64,000 nt of DNA from Acanthosepion pharaonis (GCA_903632075.3 CAHIKZ030005576.1:2752001-2816000); one strand, 5' to 3'; counted from the first letter of the stretch, positions 11,223 through 22,286 are shown. Numbers and translations are program-made. The notes: generated by a model not told the origin, from the sequence alone.

Positions 11223-11600
11223 ATGATGATGATAATAATAATAATAATAATCTCCAGTCATAATGTATCTTTCAAGATCTTCAAAAAAACTATAAAAATA
11301 CAAGGAACTGGAAATCGAAATCTCAAAAATGTAGCAGATGAGGAGACATCAATAATTTTACTTGTAGTTGGAGCCCTCAGATTGATTGGAAAAGATCCCA
11401 ATGGACCCATTGAAAGGATTTCTGGCAGCCCAAGCCTAAAAGTAATAATAATTAAAAAAAAAAGTTATACTCGCAAGTACAGCTCACACGTTTATGATGC
11501 CATTTCTGACCTTAGGTCTCTGGTTGGGACCCGGAAAAAATGAATATAAACCAGAAACCAAAGGAAATAAGATAAAAATAACAATAATAATAATGTTTTA
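11223..11600 (+). mobile_element. RLE-type LINE, 3'-terminal copy
   Basis: The open frame 11223-11543 begins in (ATG/ATA) repeats. It contains LLVVGALRLIGKDPNGPIER, the P(V/I)VIGALG block, and ends near the conserved 3' UTR CTTAGGTCTCTGGTTGGGAC (11511). It finishes in AAAGGAAATAAG and A/T-rich ATAATA repeats. It is the fourth or fifth truncated copy in tandem. Confidence 0.75.
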
Positions 11601-11881
11601 AAACAACGTAACAACTTTTTTACAATGTGATGAGAAAATATCCGTTTTAATTATTTCAAGCTGCACTTCTCAATTGAAATTCGTAAGTCCTATTTGTTAG
11701 ATGAAATAGAAATATGTAATTGTAACCTGTAGTTCTGAGTAGGTGAATTTCTCCGAGATACAGTTGACTGATTATTGTAAGGCAGTAACCAAAAAATTAT
11801 TCCAAAATGAAAAAAAAAGAGAACGGTTTAATTTTTTATTTTATTTTTTTAAGTCTGTTCATAGAAACTTCAGATAAAATG
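11601..11881. other. Unassigned spacer
   Basis: AT-rich with no recognised feature. Confidence 0.5.
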
Positions 11882-12000
11882 GATTACAGCCGTATCACGT
11901 TGGAACACCAGTTCTCGCCCGTTCACCGAAGTTAAGCAACGTCGAACCTGATCAGTACCTAGACGGGTGACTGCTTGGAAATACCGGTTACTGTCAGCTT
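11882..12000 (+). rRNA. 5S rRNA-like sequence (probably a 5S-derived SINE head or pseudogene)
   Basis: The 119-bp length equals that of a eukaryotic 5S rRNA and aligns end to end with it. The internal pol III control region is recognisable: A-box GAAGTTAAGCAACGTCG (~11928) and C-box GACGGGTGACTGCTTGG (~11962). Departures from typical 5S are scattered (for example ATTACAGCCGTATCACG at the start). No T-run terminator follows. The sequence instead continues into CGTGCTGGTGGTGTAACATG, which resembles the tail after the 5S-like units at 51.7-51.9 kb. That favours a 5S-headed retroposon over a working gene. Confidence 0.75.
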
Positions 12001-12207
12001 GCACGTGCTGGTGGTGTAACATGCCGGAATGAGAAATCGGAAAGTTCGACATCAGGTATCCCGTTCTATGGGTTAAATATTAGGACTTGTATCTAAAAAA
12101 ATCTCTAAGGAAATTGTTAATGTAATATTCCGTTGCCAAAAAATAAGCATAATTTTATATGGTTATTTTCTAAGCGTAGCTTAGATGTGGCACAAGGCCG
12201 AAAGTAT

Positions 12208-12297
12208 GGGGCACCTAGTGAGGATCGAACTCACTTTTCAGTCATAACTGATCTAGCGAGGCAACCTTGCGAACCATTAGACTACGCCGAGGTGCCC
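12208..12297 (-). tRNA. tRNA-like sequence, type II shape (gene or pseudogene)
   Basis: The minus strand starts GGGCACCTCGGCGTAGTC and ends GGTGCCCC, giving a perfect 7-bp acceptor stem and a discriminator base. The T-arm GTGAG-TTCGATC-CTCAC is perfect and contains a B-box. A-box-like GGCGTAGTCTAATGG is present. A 5-bp hairpin TCAGT-TATG-ACTGA fits a long variable arm (Ser/Leu type). I cannot fold a clean anticodon stem, so isotype is not assigned. Related but more decayed sequences occur at 32.2, 32.4, 32.9 and 34.2 kb, so it may belong to a SINE family. Confidence 0.55.
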
Positions 12298-12879
12298 ATA
12301 GTATTGTTTTATATGAATACATATTAGAGTGAATAATATGCTATGCAATGAAGATTCAAATTTCGTGTTATATTTTAATCAGCAATTATCTCCACTTCGT
12401 TACATCAGTTTTCTACGTGAAGGCCTGCCTGCGCAGAAACTCAGCATTCCTAATCGTAGTGTATACCTGAATTTGAAACAAGTAACGCCACTATCTCAGC
12501 CACGAGGCAGATCACAACTCAGTTCTGCTTGGCCAGTTCGGTAATTTGAGATCCGTGCCACAAAATCCAGGTGACTTATTTTAATGATGCGCGCCCTGCA
12601 GAGCAATGCGAGACTTCCAGTGCATATCTGCCCGGATTATGTACGTATATATGTATGTATGTATGTAATAAAAGTCAAGACACAATCCATCATGAAATGA
12701 TATCCTTTATAAGAAATATGGTTCTCTCCATCTGTGCTAATAAATAAAGTAAAATAAAAATGAACTGTCAAAAACAGCAAGAAACCATATTGTCTCTCCC
12801 ACTGGCTACAAAGAACCTCTCCACCCACACTGTATTTTCGTTAGTCTAATAAAATCGTTTGCACCTCGAACTTACCGAC
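12298..12879. other. Unassigned spacer
   Basis: Short ATGT/ATAT repeats around 12645-12665. No gene recognised. Confidence 0.5.
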
Positions 12880-13195
12880 TCAAACCAAGGAACAGGCATT
12901 TTGAATTCAGAGTTTTCCTTCTCCTAGTCTGGATTAGCAACCATGGCTACAGAGCCAGAACTGTCCTATTATTTATCCATAGTTGGAGGTTTAAATTCAA
13001 AGTTTTCTTTCTCTCCTAGACCGGTTGCCGGCCAAGAAAAGTCTGTCCTGCTATTTATCCATAGAAGGGGGAGGAGAAGAGATGGATTCATACCTTTCCC
13101 AAGGGCATTAGCACGTAAGTGAATGTAATGACTGGAATTCAAATACTTAATATCCGAGCTGCAATTCATTACTCCACCGTGCCTCCAAGACTAGC
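12880..13195 (-). mobile_element. tRNA-derived SINE (family A), near full length
   Basis: On the minus strand the decayed tRNA head (GGAGTAATGAATTGCAGCTC, then a mutated B-box at ~13140) is followed by CACGTGCTAATGCCCTTGGG. Two tandem copies of a body unit of about 85-95 bp come next, each with ATGGATAAAT and CTAGGAGA-like blocks (13075-12990 and 12985-12900). The plus-strand copy at 23.19-23.47 kb has the same architecture. Confidence 0.75.
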
Positions 13196-13199
13196 TTAC

Positions 13200-15470
13200 T
13201 AATGTATAATAATGATTCGATTTCTGTTTGAGCATGTGTGTGTTTGTTACCTTAACACAGAAAAGATGGCATACTGTAGCGTGATTTTTGCTAGGATCAT
13301 ACTATCAAAATACTATTAAACCTCGAAGTATAAAGCATTTTATAGTCTAATTTGCAACTTAATTTGACTAGTAGAGGTCTATGGTCGCGCTTGCCCCGGT
13401 AATAATGATCCGATTTTTGTACGTGTGTGTGCTTATTACATGAACTGAAAAGAACATCATATAAATATTGAAAAGATTACTAATACTGCGTGAAATAATG
13501 ATACTCATCAAATAATGATAATTCTATTTTATAAAAGGAAAAATACTGACATATTTTTACAGAGAAAAAATTTTGTGTAAAATAAATAAGTATCATCATT
13601 TTATATAAAAGTATTAATCTTTTTATTGTTTTTCCTGTGTTAAATCCTGAAGATTTCCACGGGTTATTAAAAACAATAATCTTTCTATATTGGAAACATG
13701 TATATTTAAAAATCATTTAGATTCCTGTTGATTAGGGATTAGTCGGAATACAAGTAAAGCTAACTTTGAGTATTAAATATCGTTTGAATTTGGTTAATTA
13801 TACAGTGGTCTACCGTGAATTGTTTAATTGAAAATAATTAAAAATTCCTTAAATAGGAAATTACACCAATCTTAAGGGCGGCCTTTGTGGTGCATTTAAA
13901 GAAACTTTCTTTCAAGATAGAAACGAAATACAGACATTTTCTCAATCACAAAGCCGCAGTAGTAGAGTAACAAGCAGAAATTCAAATTACTGGCAATTGT
14001 TTGCAAGAGTTTATTGCTAGCTGACACTTTAGAGTAGGCTGCAGAGATATTTCACTGATGTGACACCATACAAATATATCCAGATGCCAGGTGTTCGTTT
14101 TTATATATATTTTTGTATTCTTGTTCTCTCCGGGACAGTCATTGCTTTCACTGTCTTTATCACCATATGTGAATTGTCTTGAATCACCATTTAATTCATT
14201 GCCACTTCACTATCTAATTCATTCAGAACAAAGAAATTTCTCGCAAGGTTTTCCGTTAACGGCGCCAGAGTAGTTAAATATCTAGTTATGCTGGTATGAA
14301 ACTGCAAGACATTTTTTCTTTTCTGATCTATTCATATAGACGCATATATATCTTGTAGGAAATGGTAAAAATACCAAGAAGTCCTTCAAAAATAAAAAAA
14401 TAAAATAAAATAAAAATAAAATAAATAAAATAAACAAAATAAATTGATAAAATTAAAAAATCTATATATAAATTTATGTGACTTCCGTCTGTCCGTCATT
14501 CCCTCTAAAATAGCCATACATCCCCAATGGAAACCAAATTTTGGGGAAAAGTGCAAATAGGTAAGGGGATACAAAGTACAGTTGGTTTTACTAGGGTGTA
14601 TAGCTTAGTACAAGAAATTTTCATGAATTTTTTTGTGAAAAATTAAAAGTTTTATTATATAACATACAAAATACTTCCATTATTTTAAAAACAATTTAAT
14701 GATTAAAATAAATACTTAATTAATAAAAATGTAATATTGTTTTTTGTATATTTTTTTCTTTATGTTTTTTATATATATTTAATTCTGGTAAAAGATAATG
14801 CACAATAGTAGCACTCTAAATATAAAACACAGTAGCGAGAGTTTCAAATTGGCAGAGGAAGCGATAACTTCAACAATACTAAATTCTGTTGTGAGGATTT
14901 GAACACGTGTCAGCGTGTTTCAAAAAAATCTAGTGAATAAAAAATGTTAATTTGCTAAGAATTTTGGAAATAGGTCGATCCAAAAACTTCAATCACGACT
15001 TAGAAAATCTGAATGCGTGAATGTGCATTAAGAGCAAATAAGAACCTTGCTTGCCTGTGAAGCTGTCATTAGACGAGCGGTCAAAGCACACCGGTAGCTT
15101 ATCGTAAAAATAACGTTCGAAATAATTATAATAATAACAATATATCTGTGATAAAACATAGTTTTAAGTTATGCTATATTTATGGATAAAAGTGCCCAGT
15201 ATCAGGGATGGAGCGTGTTTACAAATAAGAATTAAAAAATAGCCTTATACAATTGCAATAAAATAACCGGCCCATAACAATTTCTACTCAATGACCTTTA
15301 GAATAATTTAAAATATAACCGTTCCCCAATAAACGTCAGGATAACACAATAAGCAAGATATACCTGAACTTGCTACAAATAATGGTTCATTGACCAGCAT
15401 ATATAAATAGTCGAGCTACAACACAACATATATGGCCTGACGATTGCGTTCACACATGAAACAAATTGTT
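13200..15470. other. Unassigned AT-rich sequence
   Basis: Very AT-rich with long A/T runs near 14390-14460 and 14690-14790. A module AGTATCAGGGATGGAGCGTG (15199) belongs to the family listed at 21612 and 63404. No gene supported. Confidence 0.5.
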
Positions 15471-15477
15471 ATCACAC

Positions 15478-15679
15478 GGTGTTGAGGTCAAAGGAAGTCG
15501 AATGTAATGAGGTTTCCCTTAGGGAAACGCATGTTTGAATCCTGTCGGAGAGCGCATATTTTTCTTTCATAAGATTTCTCGAATATTCAGGCCGGTAGAC
15601 GAAAAAAAAAAAAATAGTGTTTAATAAATAAACGGTGCATCTACTCAAATATGAGTATCTAATAAAAATAACATTTAAG

Positions 15680-15714
<35 letters not shown>

Positions 15715-15720
15715 GAAACA
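15478..15720 (+). mobile_element. Type II tRNA-headed SINE (family B) with TA tail
   Basis: The head carries TTTCCCTTAGGGAAACGC (variable-arm-like hairpin) and the B-box GTTTGAATCCTG (~15533). The body TAAGATTTCTCGAATATTCA, then a poly(A) run and CTACTCAAATATGAGTATC, follow and lead to a (TA)n tail. The same body is seen at 26.1 and 53.8 kb, and the head is best preserved at 54.07 kb. Confidence 0.7.
15682..15710. repeat. (TA)n microsatellite
   Basis: About 29 bp of TA. Confidence 0.95.
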
Positions 15721-16037
15721 GTCTGTCTGTAGATGACACTATATATGCTCCTAAAAATTTATTTCGGTTGAGCTCACGGGGGAGGAATTGTGAATTTGTA
15801 AACAGTGACTATTACTGCTAATAATTCAAGACTCTTCGGTAAAACGAATCAAGTTCTCTCAGTCACTGTATAATTATCTAAAAATAAATACGCTTAAATT
15901 CTCCTTCATCTCTGCCGTGCGCCAACGTCTTAGGAGTAGAATATCCGACTGACGCTAATTCAGCCGGATTTCGATGCTAGCTAAAGGCAACCGGACATCT
16001 AGCCACACTGATGAGTTGTGATACAGCGAAACAGTCT

Positions 16038-16039
<2 letters not shown>

Positions 16040-16099
<60 letters not shown>
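16040..16099. repeat. (TA)n microsatellite
   Basis: About 60 bp of TA. Confidence 0.98.
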
Positions 16100-16102
<3 letters not shown>

Positions 16103-16240
16103 ATGCGATAAGAACGAAAGTAATATATAAATTCCAATGTTCACAGCATTAATCCAAAAGAGGGCTCGATACCGATAGTAGAGCGATAATTATTTATTTA
16201 TTATAATTTTATCATATAGACAAAAACCATTTTACTTACT

Positions 16241-16245
<5 letters not shown>

Positions 16246-16302
<57 letters not shown>
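16246..16302. repeat. (TA)n microsatellite
   Basis: About 57 bp of TA, 145 bp from the previous array. Between them lies a decayed copy of the GCTC-hairpin module (GGCTCGATACCGATAGTAG, ~16163). Confidence 0.98.
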
Positions 16303-16308
<6 letters not shown>

Positions 16309-16740
16309 GAATTATATAACTTATTCTCACTGCTGAAATATATGTAGTAGTATGCTAAGTTTCATAAATAAAATGATAATAATATTTCTTAAATCCCTTG
16401 AAGTATAACTTATTATTTGCTTAACCCCTCCTTGACATTAACACCAGCATTCTTAAGGACTGGTCAATCAGTCAACTTCGTTTCTGAAACCAGATAATTG
16501 GAAAAGCAAAACAAAAGTACCAAAGCGGAAGATAATCCTATCGCACTCGCCATACTCCTCAACCTCAATATAAACACAGGAAAAGAGCTTTTCGAGGTCA
16601 GTTCTCTCTTCCCATTCGCTAGAATGTGGGGCAGACTGGTACACTCCACTCTAACCACCAAAGAACTAATCAGGGAGACTGTCTGCTACAAAGAAAGTGA
16701 GGCCTCGCTCTCACTCTTGCTCTTCGAGATATATACAGGG
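16303..16740. other. Unassigned sequence upstream of a mariner fragment
   Basis: The plus-strand frame 16498-16743 (81 codons) gives a serine- and leucine-rich peptide with no motif I recognise. A minus-strand frame overlaps it (16464-16661). I cannot support either as a gene. Confidence 0.4.
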
Positions 16741-16758
16741 TGAGGCAATAGGGGTGAA

Positions 16759-17007
16759 TGGATAGGTCGAAGAAGACCTGTTCAGCGGTCACCGATCTCA
16801 CCGGACCTCACACCCTTGGATTTTTTTCTGTGGGACCATTTGAAATCAGTTGTTTATCAGACGCGCCCAAGAAATATTGAGGAAAGAATTAAATATAAAT
16901 GCTGTAAAATGACAGAGACATTTCTCTGACGTTTTAATGAATCCTGCAGGCACAGAATTGAAATGTGTTTTGACAAAGGAGGAGGACATTTTGAACGGCA
17001 GATATAA
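16759..17007 (+). pseudogene. Tc1/mariner-type transposase, C-terminal fragment
   Basis: Translation gives SPDLTPLDFFLWDHLKSVVY, the region around the last catalytic acid of Tc1/mariner-superfamily transposases (cut-and-paste DNA transposition). It ends in MCFDKGGGHFERQI before a TAA stop at 17005-17007, as expected for this family's C-terminus. One stop (TGA, ~16929) interrupts the frame. No N-terminal helix-turn-helix region or inverted repeat is found, so it is a dead 3' fragment. Confidence 0.8.
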
Positions 17008-17843
17008 CAATTAAATAACTAGTAAATAAAATTTTCATGTGTAATTATCCTTTTAATAAATTTTCCTTATGGTGTGCGACATTTTCCTTACTCCGTATAA
17101 AAACATAAAAGCTTCAAAAACTGATTTCCTGGCGTTCGCAGAAATTACACTCCACTTCAAAGGTACGCTAAATCAAACAGATATATCCATTTTAAAATAC
17201 GTTACTTTTTGACGACAACTTTATTTTAAAATTTGTTCTTTCTTAAGGTCTCTATTAAGTGGCAACATCTAATCTGAAATTGCTCCATTATGTGTGCAAA
17301 ATTATTTTACGATTATTGAAAAGAATTTGTATGAAAAAAATCTGAAGTAAATGAATATAGTCAAAGTTTGTAAGTATTTACCTTCTAATGATTTGTAGCG
17401 AGAGACAAAAAGTTATCTCCCACTTGACCCAAATAAAAATAACGGTAAAAAATAATTATATTCACCAGAATTAAAACATAACGAGACCAGCACGAGACAT
17501 CGTTAGGCGGGAAAGTAAACCAGTCTCTTTAGCTCCTTGATTTCAAAGTATAAGGACGCATGCAATTCAGGCTCGTGACAAACTAAACAGATGCGTACAA
17601 AAATTCATGTTGTTTTTTTGGTGCATAGTCTTTTTGAAAATAGATCCATAACTATCCTTGTATTAAGAATTTCAGATATAAAATATATATGTATATGCAA
17701 GTATTTTTATACGAAGACTTTTATGTTTTATTTGAACTTTCATATATTTATATTGCTGTATACTCATTTACTTTGTAAATGAGGTCGATGTTTCATATCA
17801 ACGCACAACATATATATTATTGTAATGCTCAGAAAACATGATC

Positions 17844-17850
<7 letters not shown>
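17008..17850. other. Unassigned AT-rich sequence
   Basis: The first ~90 bp may be the mariner 3' flank (ATGGTGTGCGACATTTTCC at 17070, a possible decayed terminal region). Nothing else recognised. Confidence 0.5.

Positions 17851-17901
<51 letters not shown>
17851..17901. repeat. (TA)n microsatellite
   Basis: About 51 bp of TA. Confidence 0.98.
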
Positions 17902-17905
<4 letters not shown>

Positions 17906-18350
17906 CTCTTTGAAGTGTTCACAGAGTGTAGAGTTATTTTCTCTCATTTTATACTGAGTTTTGAAGTTATTTTTATTCACCTCACGTGTCCCCTTGTCAC
18001 TTCTATAGCAACTTGTGGCTGCTATAATCAATCTTACATTCTTATGTCTTGTGTAGTTCTCAAGACTTTTGACAGCAGAGTCGACACAGTCCTCCATTTT
18101 GATGAATCCTCTTCTTTTTTCTTTCTTTTTCCCATCAACCTTATACAAGGCTTCATCTATAGACACGAATTTACCCAAATTTGATGTAAATTTATAAGTT
18201 CTCCTCTTGTCCAGTTTTTTTTTTAAATCTCTTCATTCCAAGCAAGGCAATAAATCCACACAGACGCATGAGGTTACTGAGTGTGATAGAATCTGAGAAA
18301 TGAAAAACATTATTAAGGAGAGAGAACCAGAAAAGAACAGGAAGAAAAGA
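17902..18350. other. Unassigned spacer
   Basis: Short open frames on both strands run out of the TA array and have no recognisable content. Confidence 0.5.
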
Positions 18351-19175
18351 AAAAAGAATCTGCAATGTTATTGGTCCTGACCTGGCATCTCGACTTAATT
18401 TCCCTTCCCACCGCCGTAACGTACTTTCCCTCTGCCTTTTCTCTAAATACTTTCATGGTAATTGTTCGGATTAACTTTCCTCTATAGTACCGTAAATCCC
18501 CATGTATAATACGCATTTTTCTTTAAAAAATAATAAGCAAAATCAGGGTGCGTATTATGCACAGCTACAAAATATCTTTAAAAAATTGTCGTAAAATAAA
18601 ATAAGAATTACAAAGCTAAATTAGAATAATATTATTCTATGTTTAAAACCTTTTCTATGTAAGAGTAGGAAACAAACGCTGGCCGTAATGAAATTGGAGA
18701 GGTAAAATTATAAGGTTTGATTAACAAAAAAGGGGTGCGTATTATGCGTGAGTAGAAGCATTTTCTCACATTTCATCATAATTGTAGGGGTGCGTATTAT
18801 GGATGAAGGCGTATTATACATGGGGAATTACGGTACTTAAATTTTATGAATTTAAGACAGTACTAGATTGGTGGCAAGGTCACATCATTTTACAGTTGAA
18901 TCGGATAGATGTAACCGTAAGTTCTATGCTAACAGTTTCTTCTGTCGCACATCTTGCTTGTGGAAATTTCTTCAAGCTCCTTACTTTCAAATTTGAATGC
19001 AATGTAAATCGTTATTGTCTGTCTTCTTAATTCTTGTTTTTTATTGTCCTCCCTCATGAATAGTCGTTTTTCTCATATTCTCTAACACTCAGTAACCCCT
19101 TGCGTCTTAGTTCCTTTATTGCCTTGCTTCGAGTGAATGATAAAATAAAGAAAAACGAAAAGAAAAAGGTATTAA
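18351..19175 (+). mobile_element. CR1/Jockey-type LINE 3' end, split by a MITE
   Basis: The LINE begins at AATCTGCAATGTTATTGGTC, the ICNVIGPDLASRL block, and runs to CTCTATAG at 18489. It is interrupted by a 344-bp insertion and resumes at CTTAAATTTTATGAATTTAA, continuing to the family 3' end at ~19145. Uninterrupted copies at 2.05, 40.5 and 49.4 kb confirm that the sequence on the two sides is normally contiguous. Confidence 0.85.
18490..18833. mobile_element. 344-bp MITE with TA target duplication
   Basis: The terminal inverted repeats are 25 bp with one mismatch. The left end starts CCGTAAATCCCCATGTATAA and the right end is its complement. TA lies on both sides (18488-18489 and 18834-18835) and is present once in intact LINE copies. 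Subterminal repeats of GTGCGTATTATG occur at ~18547, 18735 and 18790. TA duplication and short TIRs indicate a non-autonomous Tc1/mariner-type element. Confidence 0.9.
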
Positions 19176-20340
19176 GAAAACAAGAAGATAACGATTGACA
19201 TTACGTTTAAATTTTTGAAGATCAAAGTTGACTGGGAAGCAAGAAGACAAAAGAGAGTTCCACAAGTGAGAAGTGTGATAGAAGAAACTGTTAGAATAGA
19301 ACTATATAGTAATAAAAGGAGTCTCGATTATCTTACGATGGAAACGGCTTATATAAAGGAAACAAATTTATTACATATTTTCATAGAGAAATACTTTGTA
19401 TCAAATACATTCATAATTAAGTACTTTATGCCAAAAGCATTAATCGTTTCATTCACTTTCCCGTCTTCCATCATGAAGATTTCATCAAGTCATAAAAACT
19501 TTCTAAACTGGACACATGTATGTTCACAACCATTTAACATTAGACTCTTGCTGATTAGGGATTAATCAAATACAAGTAAAGTTTACTTTAAGTTTTAAAT
19601 CATCGGAGTTTCCCTTCATTTAATTAATTGAAAATATTTCTGTCTGAATTTTTGGGATGAAGAGTTATGCTTATTTACATTATTTACACGCTGACTATTT
19701 TCCCTATCCTTGTTGTTGATATCACAGCTTTTCGGTCGTTGTGCTCTCCGGCTTTCATCGGGTGATTGTCGGATTTTTCGCACTCCGTTGACCATGTCTA
19801 AAATTTCTGTTTTTGTGACGATAAAATTTCTCTTTATTTAAATTAGGACGACACGGTTGATTCGAAATAATACGGCGACGGCAAAATGTCGCCAGTCGCT
19901 GAAGTCAAATCAGAAAAGATATTTTATATAAAAATTTGCCCTATATTTTCGCTCTATCAAAAAATATATATGTATATATAAAAGTGGACATTGAAGTCAA
20001 CATCCAGAGGCGACAGTCTGTTTGATGCTTAAACGGAATCGTCAGGCCATGTGCGTTGTGTTTTTTCTACTATTTATAAATACTTGTCAGTGGTACATTA
20101 CGGGTGGGTCTATAAATACTTAATGTCAGTGGTACATTACGGGTGGGTCTATTGTGTTATTCTAACGGTTATTTGTGTTGGCGGTAACGGTTATATTTCG
20201 AATTATTTTAGAGGCTATTGAGTGGAAAAGATTGTGGGTCCGTATATTTATATTTTATATTTACATACGATATGATATTGAACATTTTAATGGATGAATT
20301 AAAACCCATACCGTACAACCATATGTTATCATATATATAT
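19176..20340. other. Unassigned, with a decayed CGAAAA motif region and a 36-bp tandem duplication
   Basis: A decayed copy of the CTGATGA-hairpin-GAAA motif lies on the minus strand at 19728-19764. A segment homologous to the hairpin at 21642-21766 (AGTGGACATTGAAGTCAACA) occurs at ~19983. A tandem duplication of 36-39 bp (GTCAGTGGTACATTACGGGT) sits at 20075-20149. Confidence 0.6.
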
Positions 20341-20343
20341 ATA

Positions 20344-21520
20344 TTGTTACGCCCGGGGTTTCGTTGGGACTACGATAGCCGGGACGCAACGAGAAAATAA
20401 ATAAAAAAATAAGTAAGAGATCCCAAGGTTCGATATAAAAATAAAGAAAAGAACGTTGGGAGTGGAATTCTCCAATTCCGGATGTCAGTAAACGCAGAGA
20501 GAAAATGAACCATATGCAGACACAGAACAACAGAAGACGACACGAGAATAATACAAAGATTTTATTTCTAGAATACACGGAGTGTGAATGTAAGAAAAAG
20601 AAAAAGAAAACTAAATAATACAAGGGATGGGGAGATAAGTTACTAATTAAACAAATATTAATGCGGCGAAATACATACGAATACGGAAATAGCAGATTAT
20701 AAGATATGGAAAAACATGCAGAAACTTACATAAGGTTGGAATTGACGTCAATTGACTATTATCGGGGTACAGTTTGTTCAAAGGATATTCATACACTTCT
20801 TTGAAAGTAACGGGTGGGATTGACAATATTCTAACATGAATTCTTGACTGGCGACGTCCGATCCGTGTTGATGGCGAGGAGAACACACAGAAAAACCACG
20901 GGAATATAGCTAACTTGGGTTGACGATGTTGATCTAGATTCACGCGTCGGTCCTTTGGTTTTTGATGGCATCTAATTCTTCTGGCATCAAACAACGACGT
21001 CGGGTTCTGGTGACAACTGCTTCTTCTAATGGCGAATAGCTAAGACTGGTTTTTGGTGACGTCCGACTCCTCCGATAGCCAGCAACTATTTGTGGTTGTT
21101 GTTACCTCAACATGTGCGAAACGAAAATTGCTATCTGTTGAGTCACGTGTTGCCCCCCCTCCCGCCCAAAAGGTATGCGTCATTCACGGACCCTGTTAAT
21201 GTCATCCACACTTATCTGTCAAACAGCGTTCGTTTTTGGCCAGCGACTATGGAACTGGCTAACATCATTCACACCTGTCTGTCAAACAGCGTTTGTTTGA
21301 CCTACGCGTCAGGGACCAGGTAGGAGATGGGGGTAGAAGAGAAGGTTCTTTTCCGAGAACTGGCCCTGACTCATCTGGTTATAAAAACAATATATATCTC
21401 ACCATCTGCATATTTATGAAATAAAGAACTTAAGATTCATATGTTTCGTCGCGAATACAAAAGGTACTGAAAAATATACTTATAAAATCTGAGGTGAGGG
21501 TACAAATATGGGGTTAACGT

Positions 21521-21524
<4 letters not shown>
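20344..21524 (+). mobile_element. Probable solo LTR of an LTR retrotransposon
   Basis: The segment starts TGTTACG and ends CGTAACA, the TG...CA ends with a 7-bp inverted repeat expected of an LTR. Near the 3' end a TATA-like box (GGTTATAAAAAC, ~21379) is followed by a polyadenylation signal (AAATAAAG, ~21419), about 105 bp from the end, as in a U3-R-U5 layout. Both sides are TA-rich, so a target duplication cannot be defined. A 36-bp block (CTGTCAAACAGCGTT) is duplicated at 21215 and 21283. No coding region is attached. Confidence 0.55.

Positions 21525-21527
<3 letters not shown>

Positions 21528-21571
<44 letters not shown>
21528..21571. repeat. (TA)n microsatellite
   Basis: About 44 bp of TA directly after the LTR-like end. 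Confidence 0.97.
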
Positions 21572-21574
<3 letters not shown>

Positions 21575-21611
21575 GAAATATAGTCTTCAGGTGTGGTATA
21601 TTTATGGGATA

Positions 21612-21641
21612 AAGCGCTCAATATCAGAGATAGAGCGTGTG
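21612..21641 (+). repeat. GCTC-hairpin module
   Basis: GCTCAATATCAGAGATAGAGC can form a small hairpin (GCTC/GAGC). Related modules occur at 15197, 16160, 24436, 63408 and 63670, each next to AT-rich arrays. Confidence 0.7.
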
Positions 21642-21760
21642 TAAATATAAAAGTGAACATTGAAGTCAACACTTAGAGGTGACAGGCTGCTTCATGCTAG
21701 ATTGCGTCTAGCATAAAACAGCCTGTCGCTTCTAAGTGTTGACTTCAATGTTCACTTTTA

Positions 21761-21766
<6 letters not shown>
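21642..21766. repeat. Near-perfect 60-bp-arm hairpin
   Basis: Arms 21642-21701 and 21707-21766 are reverse complements with 4 mismatches in 60, around a 5-nt loop (TTGCG). The right arm runs straight into the next TA array. Confidence 0.95.

Positions 21767-21808
<42 letters not shown>
21765..21808. repeat. (TA)n microsatellite
   Basis: About 44 bp of TA between two inverted-repeat structures. Confidence 0.97.
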
Positions 21809-21811
<3 letters not shown>

Positions 21812-21812
21812 G

Positions 21813-21940
21813 TAAAGAGGTTACATACGGACAAACAATTCCTCACGACAAAGATGTATTTTTGTTTCGATGCGAATGCATCTCAATAGGTGAGATAAAG
21901 ATGGTCGTGAGTACTTGTTTCTCCGTATGTAACCTCTTTA
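21813..21940. repeat. 39-bp inverted repeat
   Basis: TAAAGAGGTTACATACGGA (21813) is mirrored by its complement ending at 21940. The arms are about 39 bp with a few mismatches, 50 bp apart. Confidence 0.9.
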
Positions 21941-22016
21941 TAATAAATAACTATTGCTCTTTTAAATTAATGCTATGAACGTGTGAATTTATATTCTTTT
22001 CGTTCTTGTTACATTT

Positions 22017-22021
<5 letters not shown>

Positions 22022-22075
<54 letters not shown>
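22022..22075. repeat. (TA)n microsatellite
   Basis: About 54 bp of TA. Confidence 0.98.
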
Positions 22076-22078
<3 letters not shown>

Positions 22079-22286
22079 GTTACTAATATCCCAAAAGTGG
22101 CTTACACAGGAGCTTCTTTTTTTAAAAATTTTTTTGAATTTCATATAACTACGCAACATTTCACTTTTGTTTATCATCACTTACCTTGATCAAGTCGAAT
22201 GACGAAACGTGTCGGCAAGGACTAAGAACTGTTTTCCGAATGTCTGTTTTATTCATTTTGTCTTCTCTACAGATATATTCTGAGAC

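Noticed and set aside
11882..12000. Functional 5S rRNA gene
   Set aside because: Control boxes are present, but there is no T-run terminator and the downstream tail resembles that of the 51.7-kb units. A retroposon or pseudogene is more likely.
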